Positions 1-6,111 of a stretch of DNA of 8,974 nt are shown here, one piece after another. Each line of letters opens with the position of its first letter. Position 1 is the stretch's first letter. Source of the stretch: ATZT02 sp046048135. Its GTDB lineage: Bacteria; Actinomycetota; Actinomycetes; S36-B12; UBA5976. The translations under genes were made by a program, and so were the position numbers. The notes under the pieces are model-generated. The model was not told the origin of the DNA. It saw only the letters and a list, made by a program, of their open reading frames with translations, and did not search any database. The stretch lies in contig JBJOGR010000043.1 of assembly GCA_046048135.1 (NCBI GenBank), positions 1 to 8,974 of the forward strand. Direction: 5' to 3'.

Positions 1-21
1 TGCTGGAACTGTTTCGCTCAA
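1..21 (-). CDS. Possible start of next cassette gene, cut by left edge
   Basis: A TTG codon at 21-19 overlaps the TGA stop of the upstream SDR gene (TTGA arrangement). It is preceded, six bases away, by AAGGAG, a good ribosome binding site. The frame stays open to the edge and gives only seven residues, M-S-E-T-V-P-A, so no function can be read. The reasons for calling it are the stop/start overlap, the well-placed AAGGAG and the fact that the second SDR gene in this cassette also begins with TTG. It could equally be chance, since AAGGAG is also part of the SDR coding sequence. Confidence 0.35.
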
Positions 22-761
22 GCTCTACTCCTTACTTCTCCACCATTAGCATTCACAATTTGTCCTACCATTGCATTTTGCTCTGGATCTAAAAGAAACG
101 ATACGACGTTTGCAATTTCATTAGCTTCACCGACTCTTGCTAGTGGAATATTTTGAGCATACATTTCCAAAACTTTTTCTAAATCCATATTCAAATTCTT
201 TGCATCTACTTCTAATTGAGGTGTATTAATTACCCCAGGTGCAATTCCATTTACATTTACTCCCAGTGGAGCTAATTCTCTTCCCAAAGATTTAACCAAA
301 GAAATTAATCCAGCTTTACTACTTGCGTAAGCACTTGCTTCAGGCCAACCAGTTAAACCCCAATAACTGCTGGTTATAACAATTTTTCCTTTTGATTTTA
401 ATAACAAGGGCAAAGTTTCTTTAACTAAAACATATGTACCTAATAAATTGGTGTTAACTACTTTCCACCATTGATCATCTGATTGTTCTTCAAATTTTGC
501 CATTGAAATATAAGCATGTTGAGCAACTAAAGCATCTAATTTTTCTATTTGTTGCACATTTTTTTGAATTTCATTTAAATTGCTTAAATCACAAATCATA
601 AGTTTGGCATTTAATTCTTGTGCAATTTTTTCAAAATTAGAATCTAAATTTTTATCATTAAGAATTAAATCAGCACCATGTGATTTCAATAATTTGGCTA
701 TTGCCAAACCCATACCTTGTTTAGCCCCACTAATTAATATAGTTTTTCCTTTAAATTTCAT
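18..761 (-). CDS. Short-chain dehydrogenase/reductase, first of a pair (247 aa)
   Basis: This is a classical-length SDR with one Rossmann domain, expected to be a cytosolic NAD(P)-dependent oxidoreductase. Visible motifs are the cofactor loop SGAKQGMG at 11-18, D36 at the end of strand 2 (favours NAD over NADP), D58 in CDLS, Asn105, the catalytic Ser132, Tyr145 and Lys149 (YxxxK, with Ser 13 residues before Tyr), PGVINT at 175-180, and a C-terminal GQIVNANGG segment. The usual NNAG motif after strand 4 is replaced by AQHA at 80-83, which is unusual; the catalytic tetrad is otherwise complete, so the enzyme is probably active. The start is ATG, directly after the TAA of the second SDR gene (TAAATG); GGAG 11 bases upstream is a distant ribosome site, so coupled translation is likely. 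The substrate is unknown. An FabG-type 3-oxoacyl reductase is less likely given the transporter next door and the absence of fatty-acid genes. Confidence 0.88.
   Translation of the reverse strand: MKFKGKTILISGAKQGMGLAIAKLLKSHGADLILNDKNLDSNFEKIAQELNAKLMICDLSNLNEIQKNVQQIEKLDALVAQHAYISMAKFEEQSDDQWWKVVNTNLLGTYVLVKETLPLLLKSKGKIVITSSYWGLTGWPEASAYASSKAGLISLVKSLGRELAPLGVNVNGIAPGVINTPQLEVDAKNLNMDLEKVLEMYAQNIPLARVGEANEIANVVSFLLDPEQNAMVGQIVNANGGEVRSRA
28..33 (-). promoter_or_regulatory. Shine-Dalgarno site inside the end of the SDR gene
   Basis: AAGGAG lies six bases before a TTG codon that overlaps the SDR stop. Most junctions in this window lack a recognisable ribosome binding site, so a good one here argues for a coupled downstream gene beginning at position 21. 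Confidence 0.35.
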
Positions 762-1454
762 TTAAATCACAGCTCCAGCATTTGGGCTGATTACTTCGCC
801 ACTAAAAAAAGTTCCTTCTGTGGCAAGAAAATAAACTGCTTGAGAAATTTCTTCAGGTTTAACTAATCTTTTTAAAGGAAGAGTGTTTAAAAATTCTGGT
901 TTTCTTTCTGGCGAGTCAAGTGGAATAAGGGGTGTATCTGTTGGGCCTGGGGCTACTGCGTTCACTCTTATATTGAAGGAAGCGTATTCCAAAGATAATG
1001 TTTTAACTAAACCAATTTGAGCACCTTTTGCTGCCGAATAATGTGAAACAAATTCACCGCCACCAATTCCTAATTCAGAAGTAATACAAATTAAAGATCC
1101 GTCTTTTCTTTTTTTCATATTTGGTAAAACTGATAAAGCAATATTTCTAAAACCACCAAGATGAACTTGCATCATTTTTATTAAACTTGCATTATCAACT
1201 TCATTGATAGACTTCATTTCATAATGACCAGCATTTGAAACAGCGCAATCTATAACACCTAATTTATTTTCAATCTCTTTTACTGCATTTTTAATTTCAG
1301 TTAAATCAGCAACATTGGCTTGAATTGAAATATCAGTATTTGCTTTGTTTTTATCAATACTGGCAACTAGCCACCCGTTTTGTTTAAAACGGGTGGCAAT
1401 AGCTGCACCAATACCGCTAGCTGCTCCAGTTACCAGAGCAACTTTGTTACTCAA
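762..1454 (-). CDS. Short-chain dehydrogenase/reductase, second of a pair (230 aa, TTG start)
   Basis: This is a compact classical SDR. It shows TGAASGIG at 9-16, D34 at the end of strand 2 (NAD preference), SNAG at 73-76 in place of NNAG, catalytic Ser126, Tyr139 and Lys143 (YSAAK), PGPTDT at 169-174 and a short C-terminus ending SGEVISPNAGAVI. His98 sits where most family members have the structural/catalytic Asn. The start is TTG at 1454: no ATG exists upstream in frame before a TAG at 1472-1470, and TTG places the first beta strand at the usual distance from the N-terminus. The permease stop lies 5 nt upstream with only weak purine-rich sequence between, so translation is probably coupled. 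It differs clearly from the other SDR, so this is not a recent tandem duplication. The substrate is unknown; it may catalyse a consecutive or alternative step to its neighbour. Confidence 0.87.
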   Translation of the reverse strand: MSNKVALVTGAASGIGAAIATRFKQNGWLVASIDKNKANTDISIQANVADLTEIKNAVKEIENKLGVIDCAVSNAGHYEMKSINEVDNASLIKMMQVHLGGFRNIALSVLPNMKKRKDGSLICITSELGIGGGEFVSHYSAAKGAQIGLVKTLSLEYASFNIRVNAVAPGPTDTPLIPLDSPERKPEFLNTLPLKRLVKPEEISQAVYFLATEGTFFSGEVISPNAGAVI

Positions 1455-1459
1455 TTTAT

Positions 1460-2875
1460 TTAGCTTTTTCTATTTAAGGCATCAGCATCAACAATTGTCA
1501 TACGCTTATTAACACTTGCATAAATAAGTGCGCCCACAATTGTTAACCCAACGATTCCTAAAGCCACAGACCAATCAAGTAAAGGAGTTTCTGTGTAGAC
1601 AGGTCTTGGCCAAGAAATATTTAGGAATTGAAATACGGTCCAGATCAAAGCAAAAATGCTAAAGAACTTCATTTTTGCTCCAAAGCTAAATGGACCTGAT
1701 TTCCATTTATTACTAAATAGCACGATGACAAATCCAGCAACCGGGAACAGGAAGGAGATATAGAATCCACCAGTTGTGAAATTAACCATCAAGGCATAGA
1801 AATTTGGAGCCAATTGGCTAGCCAAAATCATGATTGCGCCAACAATTGAAGCAACTAAAACAGCATTTGTAGGTATTGCAGCTTTACCTTTCAAAGCAGA
1901 CAATGATTTTTCAAAAGGTAATGCCTTATCTCTGGCATAAGCCCAAATAACTCTGCTTGCAGAAGTTTGCAAAGCCAAGAATGAAGCTAAGAAACCAATT
2001 GCAAAAAGAATTTGAGCAAGTTTAGCTGGACCTTCACCAAGTGAATAAATCAAAGTTGAAAATACTGGATCTGGTTCTTCACCTGATAAAACTTTTGCAG
2101 GATCTGGAATTGCCAAAATTACAGCTAAAGCAGTAAAGGCAACAACTGATGCAACAAAAGTTAGCGAGAACAAAACAACTTTAGGTAATGTTCTTTGTGG
2201 ATCTTTAACTTCTTCAGCAATTGAACCAGCACTTTCAAAACCAACGAAAGCCCAACCAACAAATGCCATTGCTATTAGAAATGCACTATTTGTAAATCCA
2301 CTACCAATTACGGTGTCTAATCCTTGAGTAATTGATGAAACAGGTTGTTCGGTATGGAATAAGAATAACCAAATTGCCAAACCAACAGATCCAACAATTT
2401 CTGCAATGATAGAACCAGTCATTAAAACTTTAAGAACGGATCTTCCTTGCAAATTTGCAAGTGTTCCTAAAATCAAAATAACGAATGCAATTACTGCTTG
2501 CATTCCTGGAGTAATTGTTAAACCAATTACGTTTGCTACAAATGCTGCAGCACCCATTGCAACTGTTGCCATAGCAACAACAAGAGTCCACATATAAAAC
2601 CAACCAGCAAACCATCCAGCACCTTTACCAGAAAGTCTTCTGGTCCATTGATAAATGGAACCTTCAACTGGCCACTTAGAAACAAGTTCAGCAAAAATCA
2701 TTGCCACTAGTAATTGGCCACCAAACACTAATAAGAAATTCCACCAAAATCCTGGACCTGCAGTTGAATATGCAAGACCAAAAATTCCATATAGAGCAAC
2801 AATTGGACTAATAAATGCAAATGCAAAAGCAAATGCTGACCAAAGAGTGAACTCTCGTTTCAAACTTCCTGACAT
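1460..2875 (-). CDS. APC-superfamily amino acid/amine permease (471 aa)
   Basis: This is a cytoplasmic-membrane secondary transporter of the amino acid-polyamine-organocation superfamily with about 12 hydrophobic segments, roughly at residues 11-34, 43-65, 91-116, 125-142, 153-174, 197-216, 233-256, 284-304, 337-354, 362-388, 404-422 and 434-454. Two APC hallmarks are clear: the loop GFESAGSIAEEVKDP starting at 212, and SASRVIWAYARDKALP at 305-320. The N-terminal block around SPIVALYGIFGLAYSTAGPG and WPVEGSIYQW most resembles the amino acid/choline transporter (ACT) branch, which includes GABA and choline carriers; this is recognition from memory, not an alignment. The start is ATG with GGAGG four bases upstream, the best ribosome site in the window. 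It heads a cassette with two SDRs, suggesting uptake of a compound that is then oxidised or reduced. The exact substrate is not predictable. Confidence 0.9.
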   Translation of the reverse strand: MSGSLKREFTLWSAFAFAFAFISPIVALYGIFGLAYSTAGPGFWWNFLLVFGGQLLVAMIFAELVSKWPVEGSIYQWTRRLSGKGAGWFAGWFYMWTLVVAMATVAMGAAAFVANVIGLTITPGMQAVIAFVILILGTLANLQGRSVLKVLMTGSIIAEIVGSVGLAIWLFLFHTEQPVSSITQGLDTVIGSGFTNSAFLIAMAFVGWAFVGFESAGSIAEEVKDPQRTLPKVVLFSLTFVASVVAFTALAVILAIPDPAKVLSGEEPDPVFSTLIYSLGEGPAKLAQILFAIGFLASFLALQTSASRVIWAYARDKALPFEKSLSALKGKAAIPTNAVLVASIVGAIMILASQLAPNFYALMVNFTTGGFYISFLFPVAGFVIVLFSNKWKSGPFSFGAKMKFFSIFALIWTVFQFLNISWPRPVYTETPLLDWSVALGIVGLTIVGALIYASVNKRMTIVDADALNRKS

Positions 2876-2879
2876 TAAC

Positions 2880-2884
2880 CCTCC
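2880..2884 (-). promoter_or_regulatory. Strong Shine-Dalgarno site of the permease
   Basis: GGAGG, inside the longer GGGAGGG, lies four bases before the permease ATG. Every other complete gene here has a weak, distant or absent site, so the permease is the gene in the window best fitted for independent translation initiation. Confidence 0.75.
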
Positions 2885-2904
2885 CTAGGTTTTATTTACT
2901 AGGT
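2885..2904. repeat. Direct repeat of CTAGGT, 14 bp apart
   Basis: CTAGGT occurs at 2885-2890 and again at 2899-2904, separated by an AT-only spacer (TTTATTTA). It sits between the AGCATGCT palindrome and the ribosome binding site. The unit is only six bases, so chance is possible. Confidence 0.3.
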
Positions 2905-2914
2905 GCAAGCATGC

Positions 2915-2927
2915 TCTGAAATTCAGA
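2915..2927. repeat. 13-bp perfect palindrome, candidate operator
   Basis: TCTGAA-A-TTCAGA is a perfect inverted repeat with a one-base centre, about 40 bases upstream of the permease start. It lies in what would be the promoter spacer if TTGAAA is the -35 box. The one-base centre makes an RNA hairpin weak, so a protein-binding site is the likelier role if it has one. Confidence 0.35.
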
Positions 2928-2947
2928 CATTTTCAAGCGTTTAAGGC

Positions 2948-3409
2948 TTAATTACCTGCCAAATATGTAGTTTTTTTATAAATTCCTTCATATAACTTCA
3001 AAATATTTTTCCCATCTTTGGTAAGTGGCTCAAAAATGGAATCTTGAGGGCCAGCCACACTCAAAACAAATCCATCTTTTCTGGCTACTTCTTGGCCAAA
3101 CATTGGTGGCTCATTCGGATTTTTAGAAGCATCAAATCTTTCTTCTGGCATGTAATAAATACCCATAAAAATATGTTCTGTTTTATCTTCTGCCCTATAA
3201 AACATTGTCAAAGCAGAAACCACCCCTGCTTGAGCTATTTGATCAGCGTACTCACCTGTCATTGGTTCAACCCTTAAAAGTGGCGCAATTTGTTTATCCA
3301 CTTTCATTTCAAAAGGAATAGGAGAAAAAGAAATTTTTGTGCTGTTCAAGATACAAGAAGTAAGAATTAGAGGAAGAAATAATAAAAGTAATTTCTTAAA
3401 TATTTTCAT
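2948..3409 (-). CDS. Small predicted lipoprotein of unknown function (153 aa)
   Basis: The N-terminus is a clear lipoprotein signal peptide: a basic start (KIFKK), a leucine-rich core and the lipobox LTSC at 16-19 with Cys19 as the lipidation site and the only cysteine. The mature part is about 134 residues, has no membrane segment, and alternates short polar and hydrophobic stretches such as HIFMGIYYM (79-87) and GFVLSVAGPQDSIFEP (113-128), consistent with a mostly beta fold. I do not recognise a family. It starts 2 nt after the stop of the Tap-like lipoprotein gene, has no Shine-Dalgarno site, and sits behind a small hairpin, so its translation probably depends on the upstream gene. A role alongside the peptidase on the outer membrane face is a guess from linkage only. 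Confidence 0.8.
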   Translation of the reverse strand: MKIFKKLLLLFLPLILTSCILNSTKISFSPIPFEMKVDKQIAPLLRVEPMTGEYADQIAQAGVVSALTMFYRAEDKTEHIFMGIYYMPEERFDASKNPNEPPMFGQEVARKDGFVLSVAGPQDSIFEPLTKDGKNILKLYEGIYKKTTYLAGN

Positions 3410-3427
3410 TGCTATTTAACAATAGCA
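3410..3427 (-). promoter_or_regulatory. Hairpin across the peptidase/lipoprotein gene junction
   Basis: TGCTATT and AATAGCA form a perfect 7-bp inverted repeat around a 4-base loop. In the minus-strand mRNA it contains the TAG stop of the peptidase gene in its downstream arm and ends one base before the ATG of the lipoprotein gene. A ribosome finishing the upstream gene would melt it, which would suit coupled translation. It has no following U-run and only two G-C pairs, so it is not a terminator. Function is inferred. Confidence 0.4.
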
Positions 3428-4923
3428 GGGCAAGTTTCATTTTTGTTTGGAATTATTCCATCAACTAAGTAATCTTCAACATACTTATCGACACATTCGG
3501 AGCCTCGCTTATATGCAGTATGTCCATCACCTTCAAAAGTTATCAATTTATTGTTTTCAATTTCGTTACTTAAACCAAGTGCCCACTTATATGGTGTTGC
3601 AGGGTCATACTTAGTCCCAATAATCAATATTGGATCTGCACCTTTTGCTTTAAAACTAGTTAATGGTTTTTCATCTTTGACAGGCCAAACTGAACAAGCA
3701 AGATTTCCCCAAGCTAGATAATCTCCAAATACTGGAGCACTTTTTATCCACTCTTTTGCTAATTCTTGAACTTCTGCGACAGTTTTTGTAGATGGGGTAT
3801 CAAAACAATTGATTGCATATATTGCTTCGGTGGAATTGGTGGCAAATGTTCCATCTTCTAATCGATCATTAAATAAATCAACTATTAGTAATAGATCTGT
3901 GCCGTCATTTTCAAATGCGCTACTTAGTGATTGGCGCATGTATTCCCACCATTCATCGTTATATAAAAATCCAGCAACTGCATAAACACCCATACTTTGG
4001 GTAAGCATTCGATTTGGATCTTGAGTAGGCAATGGTTTTTCATCTAATGAATCAAGAAAATTTCTGATTTCTTGAACACCATCTTTTCCTCTTTTAGTTA
4101 ACGGACAGTCTTTATGTTTTGGACAATCTTCAACAAATCTTTCTAGTGCTTGATCTAGTCCAACTGCTTGATCAAATGACAATTCTTCACCAGTTAGTAA
4201 TGGATCAACTGCTCCATCTAGAACTAATCTTCCAACTTTGTCAGGAAAAAGTTGTGCATAAGTTGCACCTAAATATGTTCCATAGGATGCACCTAAATAA
4301 TTAAGCTTTGGATCTTTTACAAGTTGTCTTATTACATCCATATCTTTTGCCGCATCTTGCGTGCCAATATGAGCAATTAAATTATTAGCTATTTTTTGGC
4401 AACCTTCTGCCATATTTTTTGAAAGATTTAAAGATTCTGTTAGTTCTGCTTCATTATCTGGAGTTCCGTCAAATGCAATAAATTCATCAACTTCTTTATC
4501 TGTTAAACAATCAAGTGGTGTTGATTCTGCTACACCTCGAGGATCAAATCCTAAAATGTCAAATGAGTCCATCAATCTTTTTCCAAATGCATCATCTGCA
4601 TAAGTTACAAAATCTGTTCCTGAGCCACCTGGACCTCCAGGATTTATTAATAAAGTTCCAATTTTATCTTTTTTAGCTGGAAGTTTTTTTAAAGATAAAG
4701 TTAATGTTGCACCAGTTGGATTTTCATAATCAACTGGAACTTCGATAGTGGCACATTCAAATTTAGTATCTTTACATTTTGCCCAATTTAATTCTTGGGA
4801 ATAAAATTTTTCTAATTCATTTTTGAATTCTGGCAATTCAGTTTCAGTTTGAGTATTAGTTTGTGTTGTACAACTAGTTAAAATAAAAACAGATAAAAAT
4901 AAAACAAAAAAATTTTTTTTCAT
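3412..4923 (-). CDS. Tap-like secreted lipoprotein peptidase, alpha/beta hydrolase S33 (503 aa)
   Basis: This is predicted to be a membrane-anchored exopeptidase of the tripeptidyl aminopeptidase (Tap/SlpD) type found in actinobacteria, releasing short peptides or amino acids outside the cell. The signal peptide ends in the lipobox LTSC with Cys18. An NPGGPGGSG oxyanion loop lies at 94-102, DPRG at 127-130 and the nucleophile elbow GASYG at 211-215 (Ser213). Asp440 in KYDPATP and His468 in GDGHTAY complete the likely triad, within a C-terminal TAP-like domain. Several cysteines (50/57, 267/273, 477/498) could form disulfides, as expected for an exported protein. The start is ATG at 4923; GAAGG ends only two bases before it, unusually close. 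The first codons contain A8T7. It follows holB by 21 nt, a linkage I know from other actinobacteria. Bond specificity cannot be told; lipid or ester hydrolysis is possible but less likely. Confidence 0.88.
   Translation of the reverse strand: MKKNFFVLFLSVFILTSCTTQTNTQTETELPEFKNELEKFYSQELNWAKCKDTKFECATIEVPVDYENPTGATLTLSLKKLPAKKDKIGTLLINPGGPGGSGTDFVTYADDAFGKRLMDSFDILGFDPRGVAESTPLDCLTDKEVDEFIAFDGTPDNEAELTESLNLSKNMAEGCQKIANNLIAHIGTQDAAKDMDVIRQLVKDPKLNYLGASYGTYLGATYAQLFPDKVGRLVLDGAVDPLLTGEELSFDQAVGLDQALERFVEDCPKHKDCPLTKRGKDGVQEIRNFLDSLDEKPLPTQDPNRMLTQSMGVYAVAGFLYNDEWWEYMRQSLSSAFENDGTDLLLIVDLFNDRLEDGTFATNSTEAIYAINCFDTPSTKTVAEVQELAKEWIKSAPVFGDYLAWGNLACSVWPVKDEKPLTSFKAKGADPILIIGTKYDPATPYKWALGLSNEIENNKLITFEGDGHTAYKRGSECVDKYVEDYLVDGIIPNKNETCPAIVK
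4906..4920 (-). repeat. A8T7 homopolymer tract in the first codons of the peptidase
   Basis: Directly after the ATG the coding strand reads eight A then seven T, encoding K-K-N-F-F. Such tracts are prone to polymerase slippage; a one-base change would frameshift the gene at residue 2-6. The AT-rich leader may also keep the start region unstructured and help initiation, given the poorly spaced ribosome site. Confidence 0.6.
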
Positions 4924-4944
4924 TACCTTCGATATTACTTTAAT

Positions 4945-6111
4945 TTAAGCTCTAGCAAGTGAGACGGTCATTGCTTCAAGAACTAGAAGCGGTGCTGCTT
5001 CACTTGGCAACATTCTTCTTGTGGCCTCGACTGTGTCCAATTTTTTTATCGTTGAATTTATACTGCTTGAATCAGCTAGTTTCTTAATAGAAGCTTTCAT
5101 TTCTGTGTGAAAAAGCTCTATTTGAGCACCTGTTTGAACTACTAAAACATCACGATAAAAAGCGGCAAGTTCTTGCAAGGTTAGATCAAGTCGATCTCGA
5201 GTAATTCTTTTGCTTCTCTTTTTTTGATCTTGTTCTAGTTCTTTTCTTGCCCCACTTGTTAATCTTTCAATCTTTTTCTGTGTAACTCCCACAGCACCTT
5301 CACCGTAAGCTTTCATTAAAGAATCTAATTCTTTTTCATCTATTTCATTTGTTTCATCTTCTGCATCTTCATTTGCCGCATCAACTATTTTTTGCGCTGC
5401 TTGAAAGCAAGTCGGTAAATCTTTTAATTCAAACGGAACTTGCAATACTTGGGTTCTTCTTTGTTTAACTCTTTCATTTGTGGCAAGAAGTTTTGCTCTT
5501 CCCACATGACCTAAAGATGCGTGAGCTGCAAAATATGCAGTTGCCTTATCAATTTTATCTCTAGAAATTAATAATTCTGCAATTTCTTCAGCAGGTGGAG
5601 TTCTTAAAGAAATAATTCGACATCTAGATTTAATGGTGATTAAAACATCTTTACTTGAAGGCGCACAAAGTATCCACATTGTAAATTTTGCTGGTTCTTC
5701 GATTGCTTTTAAAAGTGCATTTCCAGCTTCAGTAGTTAATCGATCTGCATCTTCTAAAATAATTATGTTCCATTGCCCCAAACTTGGCATCATGCTTGAT
5801 TCTCTTACCAAATTTCTAGTATCAGAAACTCCGTAACTTAATCCTTGTGGAGTAATTACATGCACATATGGATGAGTACCTTTATTTACTGAAATACAAG
5901 AAACACATTTGCCACAACCATTTTCTTCACATTGCAAAGTAGCCGCAAATAATCTTGCCGCAGTTGATCTGCCACTTCCAGGAGGTCCAGTAATTAACCA
6001 ACTTTGAGAAAACCCTGGTAATACTTTGTTTGAAATCGATTCTTTTGCATCAAGAGATGCTTGCTTTAAAGCTTTAACACTAAATTCTTGACCTATAAGT
6101 TCTTCCCACAT
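4945..6111 (-). CDS. holB: DNA polymerase III subunit delta-prime (388 aa)
   Basis: This is a clamp-loader subunit that works with delta and tau/gamma to open and load the sliding clamp. The N-terminal AAA+ domain shows WEELIGQ at 2-8, a P-loop GPPGSGRST at 42-50 with Arg48 in place of the usual Lys, four zinc-binding cysteines 61, 66, 69 and 72, a Walker B-like LEDADRL at 119-125, and the SRC motif with the arginine finger at 162-164. The long C-terminal region, with an acidic stretch near 248-261 and QKKRSKRITRDRLD at 296-309 followed by FYRDVLVVQ, matches the actinobacterial form as I remember it. The Arg in the P-loop suggests weak or absent ATPase activity, normal for delta-prime, and separates it from DnaX. 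The ATG follows the tmk stop with no gap, so translation is likely coupled. Confidence 0.93.
   Translation of the reverse strand: MWEELIGQEFSVKALKQASLDAKESISNKVLPGFSQSWLITGPPGSGRSTAARLFAATLQCEENGCGKCVSCISVNKGTHPYVHVITPQGLSYGVSDTRNLVRESSMMPSLGQWNIIILEDADRLTTEAGNALLKAIEEPAKFTMWILCAPSSKDVLITIKSRCRIISLRTPPAEEIAELLISRDKIDKATAYFAAHASLGHVGRAKLLATNERVKQRRTQVLQVPFELKDLPTCFQAAQKIVDAANEDAEDETNEIDEKELDSLMKAYGEGAVGVTQKKIERLTSGARKELEQDQKKRSKRITRDRLDLTLQELAAFYRDVLVVQTGAQIELFHTEMKASIKKLADSSSINSTIKKLDTVEATRRMLPSEAAPLLVLEAMTVSLARA

Larger units (their letters stand above)
2876..2947 (-). promoter_or_regulatory. Intergenic leader with probable permease promoter/operator
   Basis: This 72-nt gap is the only real intergenic region in the window. 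On the minus strand it contains a -35-like TTGAAA (2936-2931), but the hexamer 17 bases further, CATGCT, is a poor -10, so I cannot fix the promoter. It also holds the palindromes TCTGAAATTCAGA (2915-2927) and AGCATGCT (2908-2915) and a direct repeat of CTAGGT. No stem followed by a T-run is present, so transcription from the upstream operon may read through. Calling it regulatory is inference from position and symmetry. Confidence 0.4.

Noticed and set aside
580..765. Plus-strand open frame opposite the first SDR
   Set aside because: A shadow of the SDR coding strand with no independent support. The same applies to the plus-strand frames at 2406-2597, 3044-3277, 4119-4304, 5633-5836, 6494-6727, 6750-6992 and 8785-8973.
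18..1454. Tandem duplication of one SDR gene
   Set aside because: The two proteins share only family motifs and differ at the cofactor loop, the NNAG motif, the Asn position and the C-terminus, so they are old, distinct paralogues.
2430..2615. Minus-strand frame of 61 codons inside the permease in another frame
   Set aside because: It is nested within a clear transporter gene, is Cys/Ser/Asn-rich and resembles a frame-shifted reading of the membrane segments.
2655..2888. Open plus-strand frame of 77 codons opposite the permease start
   Set aside because: It is fully antisense to a well-supported gene, has no ribosome site or recognisable domain, and its composition mirrors the permease codons.
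2905..2950. Rho-independent terminator after the lipoprotein gene
   Set aside because: The symmetric elements are short and have no following T-run on the minus strand, so none forms a canonical terminator.
4924..4944. tRNA gene between holB and the peptidase, as seen near this locus in some actinobacteria
   Set aside because: The gap is only 21 nt and cannot hold a tRNA.
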